Of a stretch of DNA of 64,000 nucleotides, positions 23,777 to 33,673 are shown in pieces. This stretch comes from Prostheceraeus crozeri (lineage: Eukaryota > Platyhelminthes > Polycladida > Euryleptidae), in assembly GCA_907163375.1 (NCBI GenBank), contig CAJQUW010012548.1:1-64000 (forward strand). The letters run 5' to 3'. Within the stretch, counting starts at the first letter, position 1. The number at the start of each line of letters is the position of its first letter. A program made the translations under genes and the position numbers. The notes beneath the pieces were generated by a model. The model did no database searches and was not told the DNA's origin. It worked only from the letters and a program-made list of their open reading frames with translations.

Positions 23777-24440
23777 TCCATCAATGCATTTGTGAAGAAT
23801 TCATATTCTTCCTCTCTATATTATTTCATTTTATTTCTTTGATTTTATGGATGTTTTGCTTCTTCGTTCCGATAGCAGTCTAGAGCACTGAGGGAACTTA
23901 AAGATCTTTCTCTATATAATGGCATTGAGTTATGGCTATGAATTGGTCCGTGTGACCATTCATCTTCAGCAACGAATCATATGGAAAGAGTATTTCTTTC
24001 AGTGACAGTTTCTATAAAAATCCAAGTGATTGTCGAAAGTCATTGGAAAATTGATTAAATTAAATGAATCCAAACCTGATGAAAAAGTGAGGTGGTCATT
24101 TTCATTTACGGAATGAATTCCGCTAAATACATTTAATTTTCAAACATATATGTAGTCTTTTGATAATTTTTTAGTGGGACAAATGGTTGAATTAAAAATG
24201 CTAGAAGACAAATAAGATTTAAATTGATAGATGAGGATATTTTCTTGATTACGTTACTTCAACCTCCTGCTAATCAACTGCATGTGGAAACTGAGGAGTC
24301 ATTGAGTGTTCAGGCTGCTCGGCATGAGATCACACGGGGTATAGATAAAAAAAATAAAGGACTTATCGAGGAAACACCAGGAAATCCATATCTAATACCA
24401 CAGCGTTAGATAAACTAGACTTCCTCATGCTCTGCTTGCA
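23777..24440. other. 3' flank of the 226-residue ORF, nothing recognised
   Basis: AT-rich; one 61-codon frame (24224-24409) has no ATG start and no recognisable motif. Confidence 0.3.
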
Positions 24441-25957
24441 CGGTGGGTTTGAATTCGATTATCACCTAAAAAATTCTCCAGTAAAACTGTTTGCAGTTTC
24501 TGGACATGCTTAGTCCATGTACCCGAGAAATGTAAATCTAAAAAAAATCATCGAGCTCTTTTCGAAAAAATTCAGATTTTAATTTTTTCATAAAATATTC
24601 ACCAAAGAAGTTGTTTGAATTTTTTGAACATCAATGCAAGCACCCTTGTGAAATGTCAATCTTGCAAATTTTAATTGAGCTATTCCCGAGAAAATTCAAA
24701 TTCTGAATCCTTTGCACGAGTGATTCGTTTAATTTTTGAATTTCTAGTCAAGAATGTCTTCTAGGCATCTTATTTCTCTGTCTGCAGATGATTGTAATTG
24801 TCATAACTTGACTTGCTTGATAGGTTGAGCTACTGCTTTGATTATTTTATGATTTTTTAAAGCAAGTTAAAAATACATTGTTCATGTACTTATGGCGAAG
24901 TACGGACTCTCAAATTATTGGATTGATTTCTAATCTGTTTAGCTTCTTTCATGCCTTGCATTGTTGCATACAGCAATTCAGCACTGAAACATTATCTTCA
25001 TTGCGCGTAAAGATCTGGTACATTTCTTAGTTCGTAAAGTTAAGTCTCCTTTACTTTATCAATAAACAATCAAAATAGCAGTCATTTTCTGACTTGATCA
25101 TAAGCGAACGTTGTTCATCATCATCATTTCTACGTGCAGCCGTATAGCGAACTGAAAGGAACCGGGCTGGGGCCGTGGAGTGAACAATCCGTCGAGTCAT
25201 GTCATCATGACTTTTCTGAAACATGGAAAAACTACAAAATCACAGACACCACCCACCCCAATTACGGGAAGAAACTACTTTCAGAAATTATTGCCTATAA
25301 CAGTCGACTTGCACGTGAATAAAATTTATCATTGGAATAAAAGCTTCGTTCTTCATCTTTAAAAATGAGATTTACCATTCATTTCTGCATGAAAAGGTAT
25401 TATTTGGTATAGGACAATTCAAATTCTATCATAATAAGAAATATTCATCTAATAATCTTAGAACTAATTATAAATTTCAAATTTGAATTTTCTCGAGGAA
25501 AGTTTGATAAAAAATATTTAAGAAAGTTCGACCTTTTTCAACTGCACTTGCATATAGCAAAGTACAATCAAATATGTGAACAGGTTTTCCAACGATATTT
25601 TAATCAAAGTATATTTATATAATAATATAAATAATATAAATAATCAAAGTATGAATCTTTATACGACTCAGCAACTCGAAATTTGAATTTTCTTGGGAAT
25701 AGCTCGATGAAAATTTGTAAGATTAACATTTCACAAGTGTGCATACATTGTATATTCAAAAAATTCAAGCAGCCTCTTTGGAGAATATTTTATGAAAATT
25801 TTAAAAATGCTCTTTTACATACTTATCAAAAAATTTAAAATTTGAATTTTCTCGAAAATAGATCGATTTTTTTTCAAAATTTACATTTCTCGACTACTGT
25901 ACATAGACAGTTTTACTGGAGAATTTTTTTAGGTGATAATCGAATTCAAACCCACTG
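24441..25957. mobile_element. Inverted-repeat DNA transposon remnant, about 1.5 kb
   Basis: GTGGGTTTGAATTCGATTAT and following sequence at 24443-24740 return inverted at about 25670-25955, roughly 300-bp arms with moderate divergence. The arms contain repeated blocks such as TTTTCTCGAGAAAATTCAAA. No target duplication was found. The interior holds a terminal exon of a transposon-like protein. Confidence 0.7.
25139..25322 (+). pseudogene. Terminal exon of a transposon-type protein inside the inverted-repeat element
   Basis: A good acceptor (TTTCTACGTGCAG at 25126-25138) precedes a frame encoding GLGPWSEQSVESCHHDFSET, then WKNYKI, HPNYGKKLLSEIIAYNSRL and a stop overlapping AATAAA. The EQ-x-x-ES-x-H-x-DF-x-x-x-W pattern looks like the C-terminal tail of a recurrent transposon-associated protein family, but I cannot name the superfamily. 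No upstream exon is evident between 24740 and 25125, so the copy is probably internally deleted. Confidence 0.4.
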
Positions 25958-26849
25958 TCTTTGGCTATACGCACGGACTCCAGTATAACCAAAATAGTCA
26001 AACACACATAACAGAACCAGTGGAACCGATCTGCATCGCATAGGATTATGATATTTAAATAAATCCTATTAACATGAATTTCAAGTAAAATAGACAAAGG
26101 AGTATAGTCATGAAGAGTCCATGCTTAAGTCAAAAAAATTAATATTGCGAAATTCTTTTTACGTGTAGAAGCATACAATACCCATCAGTAGGTAGGACTT
26201 GTCTATTTTGACACCAAGCCCTTTTTGCTAATGAAATCTTCATCATCCTTATGCTATACAAAATGTTGCAGGAATGCAGAGTCCCAACAGTTTGATAGTC
26301 TTTATCATGGTGAAGCTTTTCATGATGAATGCGCGCGCATCATAGAGTTCTCAACATGCATGAAAATGTCTTTGCTTTCGAATTACTTGAAATGTCTCAT
26401 CGAGAAACCTTCTTTTGATGAAGCGGTTGCTAAGAATCGGAAACTGCATAAAAGAGTTTTATTTACTCACATCAAAGAATGAATGCATTACAAAATGAAA
26501 ACAATCCATAAAAATCCGTAAAAAATATCCCAATAGTTGGGACAAAGATCAGTCCAGTCAGGTGTGGCCGTTCTATTGATTTGATACAAAAGTATTCTAC
26601 ACATCGTACTTCATATATGTTAACTGTTGTACTGTCGCAAATTGCGCGAGTTCACACTGTTTATGAATTAGTCAGTAGTATGATTAGGACAAAATTCCCG
26701 AGACATTTACAGAAGATAAAATTCACCGAATAAAAATGTCATGTTTCGTCATTTCATCGTTTATGCTATTGTTAGAAATTTGTGGATGCTATTCTGCTTT
26801 TCTTGAACTTGTGTGCAAAGAATCAGCTCTCAAGTAAAATCAAGAACGC
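25958..26849. other. 3' flank of the SDR gene
   Basis: A plus-strand frame at 26225-26482 (84 residues, several Cys and Lys) has no known motif and is not called. A short third SDR exon encoding the family's Asp/Glu-Gly-Gly tail could lie in or beyond this stretch but was not identified. Confidence 0.3.
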
Positions 26850-27197
26850 TTACACAACTGTCACTTGAGTTCCTGAAATTTTGGACGCTCTCTCACTCAA
26901 AAGGAAAATGACTGTTTCTGCAGCATCTTCAGGATTCTCCAAAACACCAATTGATCGCTTGTTGTTGCTGAAAACATCATCATCAGATTCAGGTGGCCTA
27001 AATGATCCAGGACGAACCGCATTCACTCTGATTCCATATTGAGCGTATTCCGTCGCCATATTCTCAGTGAAAGACGCGACGGCTCCATTGGTCATTCCGT
27101 AAATTGATCCTAAATTATTCTTTGCTCTTGACACAGGGCAAGATACGTTGACAATGTTTCCTTTGGTGTTTGAGGATATCCATTCCTTGACAACAGC
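26850..27197 (-). CDS. SDR-family (DCXR-like) reductase, exon 2
   Basis: Acceptor CTCTCTTGCAG ends at 27198 and the exon starts AVVKEWISSN in phase 0. Residues 117-231 of the joined protein follow. Numbering coincides with dicarbonyl/L-xylulose reductase (DCXR, 244 aa), whose catalytic tetrad is Asn107, Ser136, Tyr149, Lys153. Here the motif reads VNVSCPVSRAKNNLGSIYGM followed by TN: position 136 is Cys (a Ser stands at 135), Tyr149 is kept and 153 is Asn. Then come YGIRVNAVRPGSFRPPESDD and ENPEDAAETVIFLLSE. The frame stops after GTQVTVV, about 7-13 residues short of the family end. GTGTAAGC at the stop could be a donor (exon end 26854) to an unseen short exon. The changed active site argues against ordinary reductase chemistry. 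Confidence 0.85.
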   Translation of the reverse strand, partial: AVVKEWISSNTKGNIVNVSCPVSRAKNNLGSIYGMTNGAVASFTENMATEYAQYGIRVNAVRPGSFRPPESDDDVFSNNKRSIGVLENPEDAAETVIFLLSERASKISGTQVTVV

Positions 27198-27448
27198 CTG
27201 CAAGAGAGCCATGAATGACAATAAGATAGAAGAAAACGTATCAGGAAAATCTTTAATGATTAGTTCAACCCTATACAATATCTCAAAAATAATCTCCAAC
27301 TGCAGCTCTACCCGTACGTGTTATTACTAAATAACGATTTCCATAGTCGCATTCATGGCTATAGCGATTTCATTGATAAGTCGTTTGAAATGGGAAATCT
27401 TTAAGACGTTTCAACATTTATGCCGATACATTTTGCTAACGCAGCCTC

Positions 27449-27893
27449 GTGACATGCCACGCTCAATTACGCGTAATTCATGCGCAAAGTACGCGTAATT
27501 ACACATGACCCTAAACATCCGTGGCTATGCGTGACATTGCTGCAACATCTGTCGACAGTCCTGTTATATAGACTTTGCGTCTCATGTGTCTGCATGTATC
27601 AGAGGCTAAACAATGTGATAGGACCTCAATTTCATGCTCAGGGAAGACAGAACATGCTGAGCGGTTCATCTGTGGTTCAAGTGGCAACGCAGACAACTGT
27701 AGACGACGCGCAAACTATGAACGCTCGCCCGCGCGTATTCACAAACATTTCTCATGTTGTAACAGTAGTCCGTCAAAGTGATTTCTGACTCTTAGTGCAG
27801 CGCGTATGTACGCGGGTAGAAGAATAGAATGTCCTTAACCACGGATGTTTGGGGTGTTCCGTAATTACGCGTGAATCACGTATGGCATGTCAC
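27449..27893. mobile_element. MITE with GTGACATGCC ends, 445 bp
   Basis: Left GTGACATGCCACGCTC and right, complemented, GTGACATGCCATACGTG. Further inside, CGCGTAATTAC and AAACATCCGTGG appear on both arms in inverted orientation. A partial second copy (left 179 bp) lies at 50980-51158. Frames inside are fortuitous. Confidence 0.75.
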
Positions 27894-29285
27894 CTAGTAT
27901 CGTTCTATGTCTGACATTTCTGCCCTAAAAATTCATGATGATACACTATTAAGTAGTAGAGGCTAGTAAATTTACAAATTTGAATACAGAAAAGTTCATT
28001 CCCGTTCACTCATCAAATTATTATTATTATGCCATCGTGTGTTAATAATAATAATAAGTAGGCGTTTATTCTCAATAAGTGGAAATCACATAAAGACACA
28101 AATACAAAGTCAAAGTTTGTTGACGCTCTATTAGATAATATGAGGATAATTTACGTGCACAATATTTTTTAGCTTTTGTTGATCAAGCAGATGTTTCAAG
28201 ATACTTTGCAGGAGATAGTTTGTAAGTTTCAAACATCAAAGCATCTGAGCATTTTTGAATGTCATGCTCAGATGCCTTTAGTTGACGTATTATCAATGTA
28301 TGTTTGCATGTTAAAAAAGTATTAAGAGCATGTTTCAAATTAAAAGCATGTCAAAAAATAATAAGAGATATGGTAAATGAATATTTAATTGATAGCTAAT
28401 AGTAGAGTCAACTTAATTAACTATTTTTTTATATTTCAAAATAAGTTTGCAATGCTAAAATCAATCAATTACAAGCAAATTGATGAATATTTACTAAATG
28501 ATCAATTAGCATTAATATTTGAATATAAAAGAGATCAATTAAAAGTAACAATGCAAATCGGACATGCAAGGCTTGTTGTTTGCTGAATGCTGAAACCACA
28601 CTATCAATTTATAGTCACATTTGACTTTGTTTTTAAACTTTGCCTGGTGTGTCTGCATGAAGCCAAATTAGTCTTCGTGAAGGGCAGTAAAAGTGTGAGG
28701 GTATATTAGAGTACTAGATCAATCCTCCAGAAGACTGTTAAAACATGTTCTGATTTCGGCATCATGCTTCTTCACACAAATTCGTCGAGTGCTGCATGAC
28801 ATTTTAATCACAAAGCAAGCCATTCAACCTATTGATAAGTAGTAAACTGAAAAATCAAAAAAATCATGTTTTCCTTTTATTTTCTATTTGCAAATATTCT
28901 TTACACAATTTATATCATGGCATATATATCGGCCATGTAAGCTCAGTTTTGCTATACAACGCTAAACTTGTATGTTACCATCGACCACAGATGGCGTAGA
29001 AGGCGAAGGTTCCTTGATAAAGGTTCATAAAATTCGAGAGCAAACATTTTCTGTCTTCCCTGTAGTTTCGTCAAAATGACTTGTTGCAAAACGTGGTGCA
29101 ACAATTAAATATCAGCTTAAGCCGCAGTTCTCAGGTAAAGAATGATAATCACAGGGAGTACATTATTTCTTCCCTTTCAACCTATAATAATATTGACATT
29201 AAATAAAGGATTATTTCTTTGAAATAACTATAAAAAATGTAACCTCGCTATTTAGAAGGCCAACACTGGTACGCACTTTGATATA

Positions 29286-29504
29286 CACTCTAAACCAGCA
29301 CCTCCTAAATCACGCACTAAAGCAAGACACTATTCGTAACTAATAAAAAAATCCTAAAGCAAAGCGTTTTAGGAGGCTAGCGCACAAGGGTTATTGTTCT
29401 CTTTAGTATGTGAACATTCTATTTCACGCAACCTCCTAAAATTCTAGTGTGTCGCGCTTTAGGATGCAAGTTTCTTCGATTTTAGGAGGTGATAGCTTAC
29501 AGTG
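29286..29504 (+). mobile_element. CACTG-ended MITE, 219 bp, copy 1 (TA duplication)
   Basis: Ends CACTCTAAACCAGCACCTCC and, complemented, CACTGTAAGCTATCACCTCC. TA on both sides (29284-29285, 29505-29506), with the empty site GATATACCC seen at about 29794. CACTR/CACTG ends and a 2-bp duplication suit CMC/EnSpm (CACTA) elements. CCTCCTAAA or its complement recurs several times inside. Confidence 0.9.
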
Positions 29505-29542
29505 TACCCATTACAAATGGAGGAATGATAATCGGAAGTATT

Positions 29543-29761
29543 CACTGTAAACTATCACCTCCTAAAATCGAAGAAACTTGCATCCTAAAGCGCGACACAC
29601 TAGAATTTTAGGAGGTTGTGTGAAATAGAATGCTGACATACTAAAGAGAACAATAACACTAGTGCGCTAGCCTCCTAAAACGCTTTGCTTTAGGATTTTT
29701 TTATTAGTTACGAATAGTGTCTCGCTTCAGTGTGTGATTTAGGAGGTGCTGGTTTAGAGTG
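29543..29761 (-). mobile_element. CACTG-ended MITE, 219 bp, copy 2, opposite orientation (TT duplication)
   Basis: Same family as copy 1 but inverted, 38 bp away. TT on both sides (29541-29542, 29762-29763), with the empty site AGTATTGAAAG intact at about 29829-29839. The nearness and inversion create a potential 470-bp hairpin. Confidence 0.9.
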
Positions 29762-30510
29762 TTGAAAGCGACATTTTTCTGGTATGCACTTTGATATACC
29801 CATTACATGAGGAGGAATGATAATCGGAAGTATTGAAAGCGACATTTTTCTGGAACTATACGCATCTTGGTAAAGCACGATCATCCCTCCCCCTACTGTG
29901 GTGTTTTTCCGAACACGCCCCAAAAGAGGGGGCAGAATTTCCACCCCCTGCTGATCTCCCAAACTATTTCACCTATTTTGCCAGACCACACATCAATCGA
30001 ATAGGCATTGGAAGGGGATTCAGAAAAACAGCATCAGTTTTATTTCTAAGGTCATCCCTGGGCTGAGGTGAAGGTCAAAGGTCAAAAACCACAAATTTTT
30101 AACAAATTTCCATTAACCACTATTTGAAATGGAAAATGACAACAAAAACTAATAAACAATACACTAATCGAAATATCTGGTTAATATGATTAATAAAACG
30201 GTGAATATTAATCGTTCTGAGATCGCATCATTGCATCAGATGAGGTCAAATGATTCAAACTTTTAGTTCAACTCAAATATCACTTTAGTGTCTGCAGGTG
30301 AAGAAACAACCCAATTCGGTGACATTTATCGAGACACTGAATCTAAAATCAGCATGATTCTGGAAAATTTCAATACTTGCTGATCAGATGCAAAACTAAA
30401 AAGTACAAAAATAATAGAAAATCATATTTTAAATATGACTTTCAAATTTCAAACATGCACACATAATAAGCAGATAATTTTAAATTCAAAGATTTGTGAA
30501 TGTCTCTATG

Positions 30511-30729
30511 CACTCTAAACCAACACCTCCTAAATCACACACTAAAGCTAGACACTATTCGTAACTAATAAAAAAATCCTAAAGCAAAGCGTTTTAGGAG
30601 GCTAGCGCACTAGAATTATTGTTCTCTTTAGTATGTCAACACTCTATTTCACGCAACCTCCTAAAATTCTAGTGTGTGGCGCTTTAGGATGCAGATTTCT
30701 TCGATTTTAGGAGGTGCTGGTTTACAGTG
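30511..30729 (+). mobile_element. CACTG-ended MITE, 219 bp, copy 3 (TG duplication)
   Basis: Ends CACTCTAAACCAACACCTCC and, complemented, CACTGTAAACCAGCACCTCC. TG on both sides (30509-30510, 30730-30731). The same 219-bp length as the other two copies; few differences, so the family moved fairly recently. Confidence 0.9.
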
Positions 30730-31536
30730 TGTAGATGGGAAGAATCCTTTATGTAATCTCAGCTTATTTAAAGCTTATTTAATCCATCATTGGCATGTTG
30801 GGCTAAGAAAACCTCTTCTAGTTCCAAGTGCTTCTTTTTGTCCTAATAAATTTAAAAAAACTTTATTTTCGGTTAGATTCTGCTATGTTTCCTCAGGCTT
30901 GGAGAGACCTTCCATATCGTACATTCGATATGGTCGGCCTGGCCCCGCCATGTGGTATAGGTTGGAGGTTAGGGGCCGAAACCTTGCTTCATGCAGCCAC
31001 ATGGTTCCTCCCTGATGACTCCATACATAGCAAACTTAATTTTGGTTTTTTAGGTTCCTAATTTTCACCTTTTGTTATTTTTAGTTAGCTTCCCGTCAGG
31101 TCCATGACGAACTCTTATTTCAGTTCTTATATGATAAAAATAAAATCGTTTATAAGTATTAATTTGTTTCCCTTACCGTCTTCAGTTGAGTAGACTTGCC
31201 TTTATACGTATTTCAGTACCTGCTCTATACTAGAGTAGGTTGCTCTATGTTGTCAGTATTAATTTATATTCATTCGTTCATGACTTTTAATTACCTAATT
31301 ATTTACTACAGGATTCTCCACTAGGGTAATTGTTTAACTTTGGCATCTTCCGTTTCCTGGATCCTTCGAATTTTTTTGGCCGTGTCGTGTCTTAATTCGA
31401 GTAATCAAGAATGGATGCAGCAATATACATTAGAAGTGAATATATACCGAAATCAGTCATAATATTCCAAACATTCAAATTTTATAATAGCTCTCACGCC
31501 AAAAGTACCAAATTATTCCCAAAAAAAATACCAAAT

Positions 31537-32458
31537 CCTTCTAAATTTGTAAACCAAAAACGTCATATTTTCATTAGCCTCGCTTGTTCTCTTGGATGAA
31601 ACACAACAAGTGATGTGATATGATGATACACTCGCTTCTAGCAGTAAAAACAGTTCTATGACGCAAATTTAACAGGCGGCGTTAATTTTGCAATCTCAGT
31701 GATAAAATCTATATGAATGCGTGTGCGAACATTTTAAAGTACAGTCCATGATAAAAGATAAAATAAGAAATGAATAAAGACAAAATCATTCTACAATGTA
31801 AGATAGAGCAGGTACGAATATTTGCAAATTATATAAATCAAAGAAAAAGATAATATGTAAAATTTGAAAATACACAAGTAATCAGAAAATTAAATGATAA
31901 CTTTAAAAATAAAAAACTTATTAAGTAACTTATTAAATAAAAATATATAACTACTAAAAGATAAGATTAGAAAACAACTCAATAAAAGCAGCAAATGATA
32001 AAAAACTGATACAAAAATGCAGGTTATAAAAATACTAGATAAAAATTTAAACTAAAACAAGGAAGATAATATAACAGATTTAAGTAAAAAAATATAAGAA
32101 TAAGACACAAAATGATAAGCTTAAATAAATAAAATTAAAAAAACAATAAAAAAGGGAAGTAGATAATATGAAATTACAAATAAAATAACTAAAGGCAAAT
32201 GCAATCAGCACAATCTTAAGTAAAAGAGGAATTCTTTCTGTATACAAATAGAAGGATTTTGAGGCCGGACTGTGATCTTTTTATCACTGAGATTGGGAAG
32301 TTAACGCGCCTGCTAAATTGCGTCATAGAACTGTATTCTTTGCTAGCTCGTAGAAGCGATTGCATCCTCATATCACATCACTTGTTGTATTTCACCTAAA
32401 AGAACAAGCGAAGCTAATGAAAATATGAAGTTCTTGGTTTCAAATTTATATGGTTAAT
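31537..32458. mobile_element. Foldback element with an A-rich, T-poor core
   Basis: Arms at 31537-31715 and about 32265-32458 are inverted copies (shared TCATATTTTCATTAGC, ACAACAAGTGATGTGATATG and CAATCTCAGTGATAAAA). Between them about 550 bp of plus-strand sequence is dominated by A with little T, made of blocks like AATAAAAAACTTATTAAGTA. No coding. Confidence 0.8.
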
Positions 32459-32654
32459 TTCCCCTTCGGAGAAATTATTATCTTTCTGTCAAAAGTTGCA
32501 TAATACGTAGAAAGTAAGGAATCTGGTGTCAATAGCTTGCTTGGTAAGAAGATATTCAAAAAGTTCCCCAGGGCCCGCAGTTGGGCGAGGGTTAAGGCGC
32601 AGTTTTCACTGTCCGCATTACATTTCAAATAAAACAAACATCAAGTGTTCTCAC

Positions 32655-33002
32655 CTGCGAAATGTTGATCATTGGTTTCAAATTGACATCAAAAATCTGA
32701 TCAATGGTCTCCAAATTGTACTCATGAAACGCTTTAGGAGAGGCTTGCCCGACATTATTGACGACCAAATCGATTGGCAGATTTGACGTCACAACTTCTC
32801 TTGTTTCCTCCCATCGTGTCACATCACACGCTATAGCTGTCAATTCCGGACGTTCCTTGTAAATCTCCTGTAATTCTTTTACACAATCATCCACAGCAAT
32901 GACAGTAGCGCCGCACTTGAGAAGATGGTCCGAAATTACTCTTCCCAGTATTCCTGCAGCCCCAGTCACAAATACTCGTTTCCCTTGAAATAAAGTGTCC
33001 AT
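32655..33002 (-). CDS. SDR-family (DCXR-like) reductase, exon 1
   Basis: 116 codons from ATG at 33002 (AGC before the ATG) to CAG at 32655, followed by the consensus donor GTGAGA. Protein: MDTLFQGKRVFVTGAAGILG, which forms the Rossmann beta1-turn. The classical TGxxxGxG (residues 13-20) is altered to TGAAGILG, with Ile where the second Gly usually stands. DVTRWEETR marks the adenine-ring Asp, VNNVGQ is the NNAG motif (residues 81-86) and DVNLKP supplies Asn107. It joins exon 2 in phase 0 to give about 231 residues. The family reduces alpha-dicarbonyls and L-xylulose with NADPH as a tetramer; the changed residues in exon 2 make the true activity doubtful. In-frame integrity suggests selection or recent loss. 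Gene symbol withheld because orthology cannot be tested here. Confidence 0.85.
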
Positions 33003-33673
33003 GCTAAGACAGTGTTAGGTGCTGTTTCTATCTTGTGCGAAGAAATAGTCGAACTGCCTGCAAGACATTACAAATTGTAGGAATCCTATTGTCTTCCACT
33101 TTCCAATTGCTTCAGCAGAATTTGACTGTCTAAGTATAGGAGATTGTATAATTCCTTGTCATTGTTGCGCAAAAGCCTCCATGATGGCATGTGTCGACTG
33201 CGGAGGTGCATCATCAATCTATTCAAGTTTCCGCAGCGAGAAGTGATGTCTTAATCACCTTTCAAGCCAAAGTTGTCACATCCGAGTCAAATGTCTTCAC
33301 TTTCAATGAAGTGATTCTTTATTTCGGTATGAAAGGATTCAGTAGTCACTAAGTGTATACGACATTGGGTATTTTCCACAATCGATCTCACGCTGACATT
33401 AACCTCAGAGACCTCAGGATACAACAGCGTAGATCTCAAGCAAAATGCTGAGAGGCAGCTGCATAAACATAGTGAAACTTCATTGAAATACGGATATCTT
33501 TCTGCTAAGCAGCTTCGTAATAATTGCGCGTGCTGTCATTGATTTAATTAATTTCGAGGCTGCTTTCATACAGCAGGGCACCGCTGAGTTTGAGCGTTCA
33601 GGAGTAGGGGACGAAACGCGAATACTTACCCAAGTTCCTGCTGATTACCTCAATTGCACATGTTTTCAATTAA
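33003..33673. other. 5' flank of the SDR gene
   Basis: No further exon or clear promoter element seen. It ends at the TTAA (33670-33673) bordering the piggyBac element. Confidence 0.3.

Larger units (their letters stand above)
29264..29860. repeat. 71-bp tandem repeat carrying two MITE insertions
   Basis: The unit TTGAAAGCGACATTTTTCTG recurs at 29763 and 29834 (period 71) and includes ATGCACTTTGATATACCC and AATGATAATCGGAAGTATT. The first unit has been broken by two MITEs; the second, at 29763-29833, is uninterrupted and shows both empty sites. Confidence 0.85.
27198..32654 (-). other. Intron of the SDR gene, 5457 bp, filled with transposons
   Basis: GT at 32654-32653 and AG at 27199-27198, with phase 0 preserved. 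It contains a MITE at 27449-27893, three 219-bp CACTG-ended MITEs, a 71-bp repeat and an A-rich foldback element. Unassigned parts are 27894-29260, 29880-30510 and 30730-31536; no exon was recognised in them. An ORF at 30674-31015 (113 aa) is chance-like. Confidence 0.8.

Noticed and set aside
25894-25957. Third SDR exon GFEFDYHL in the arm of the inverted-repeat element
   Set aside because: The same sequence exists inverted at 24443 as transposon arm, and the family's Gly-Gly is not restored.
30674-31061. 113- and 77-codon overlapping frames as a gene
   Set aside because: They start inside a MITE, overlap in two phases and show no domain.
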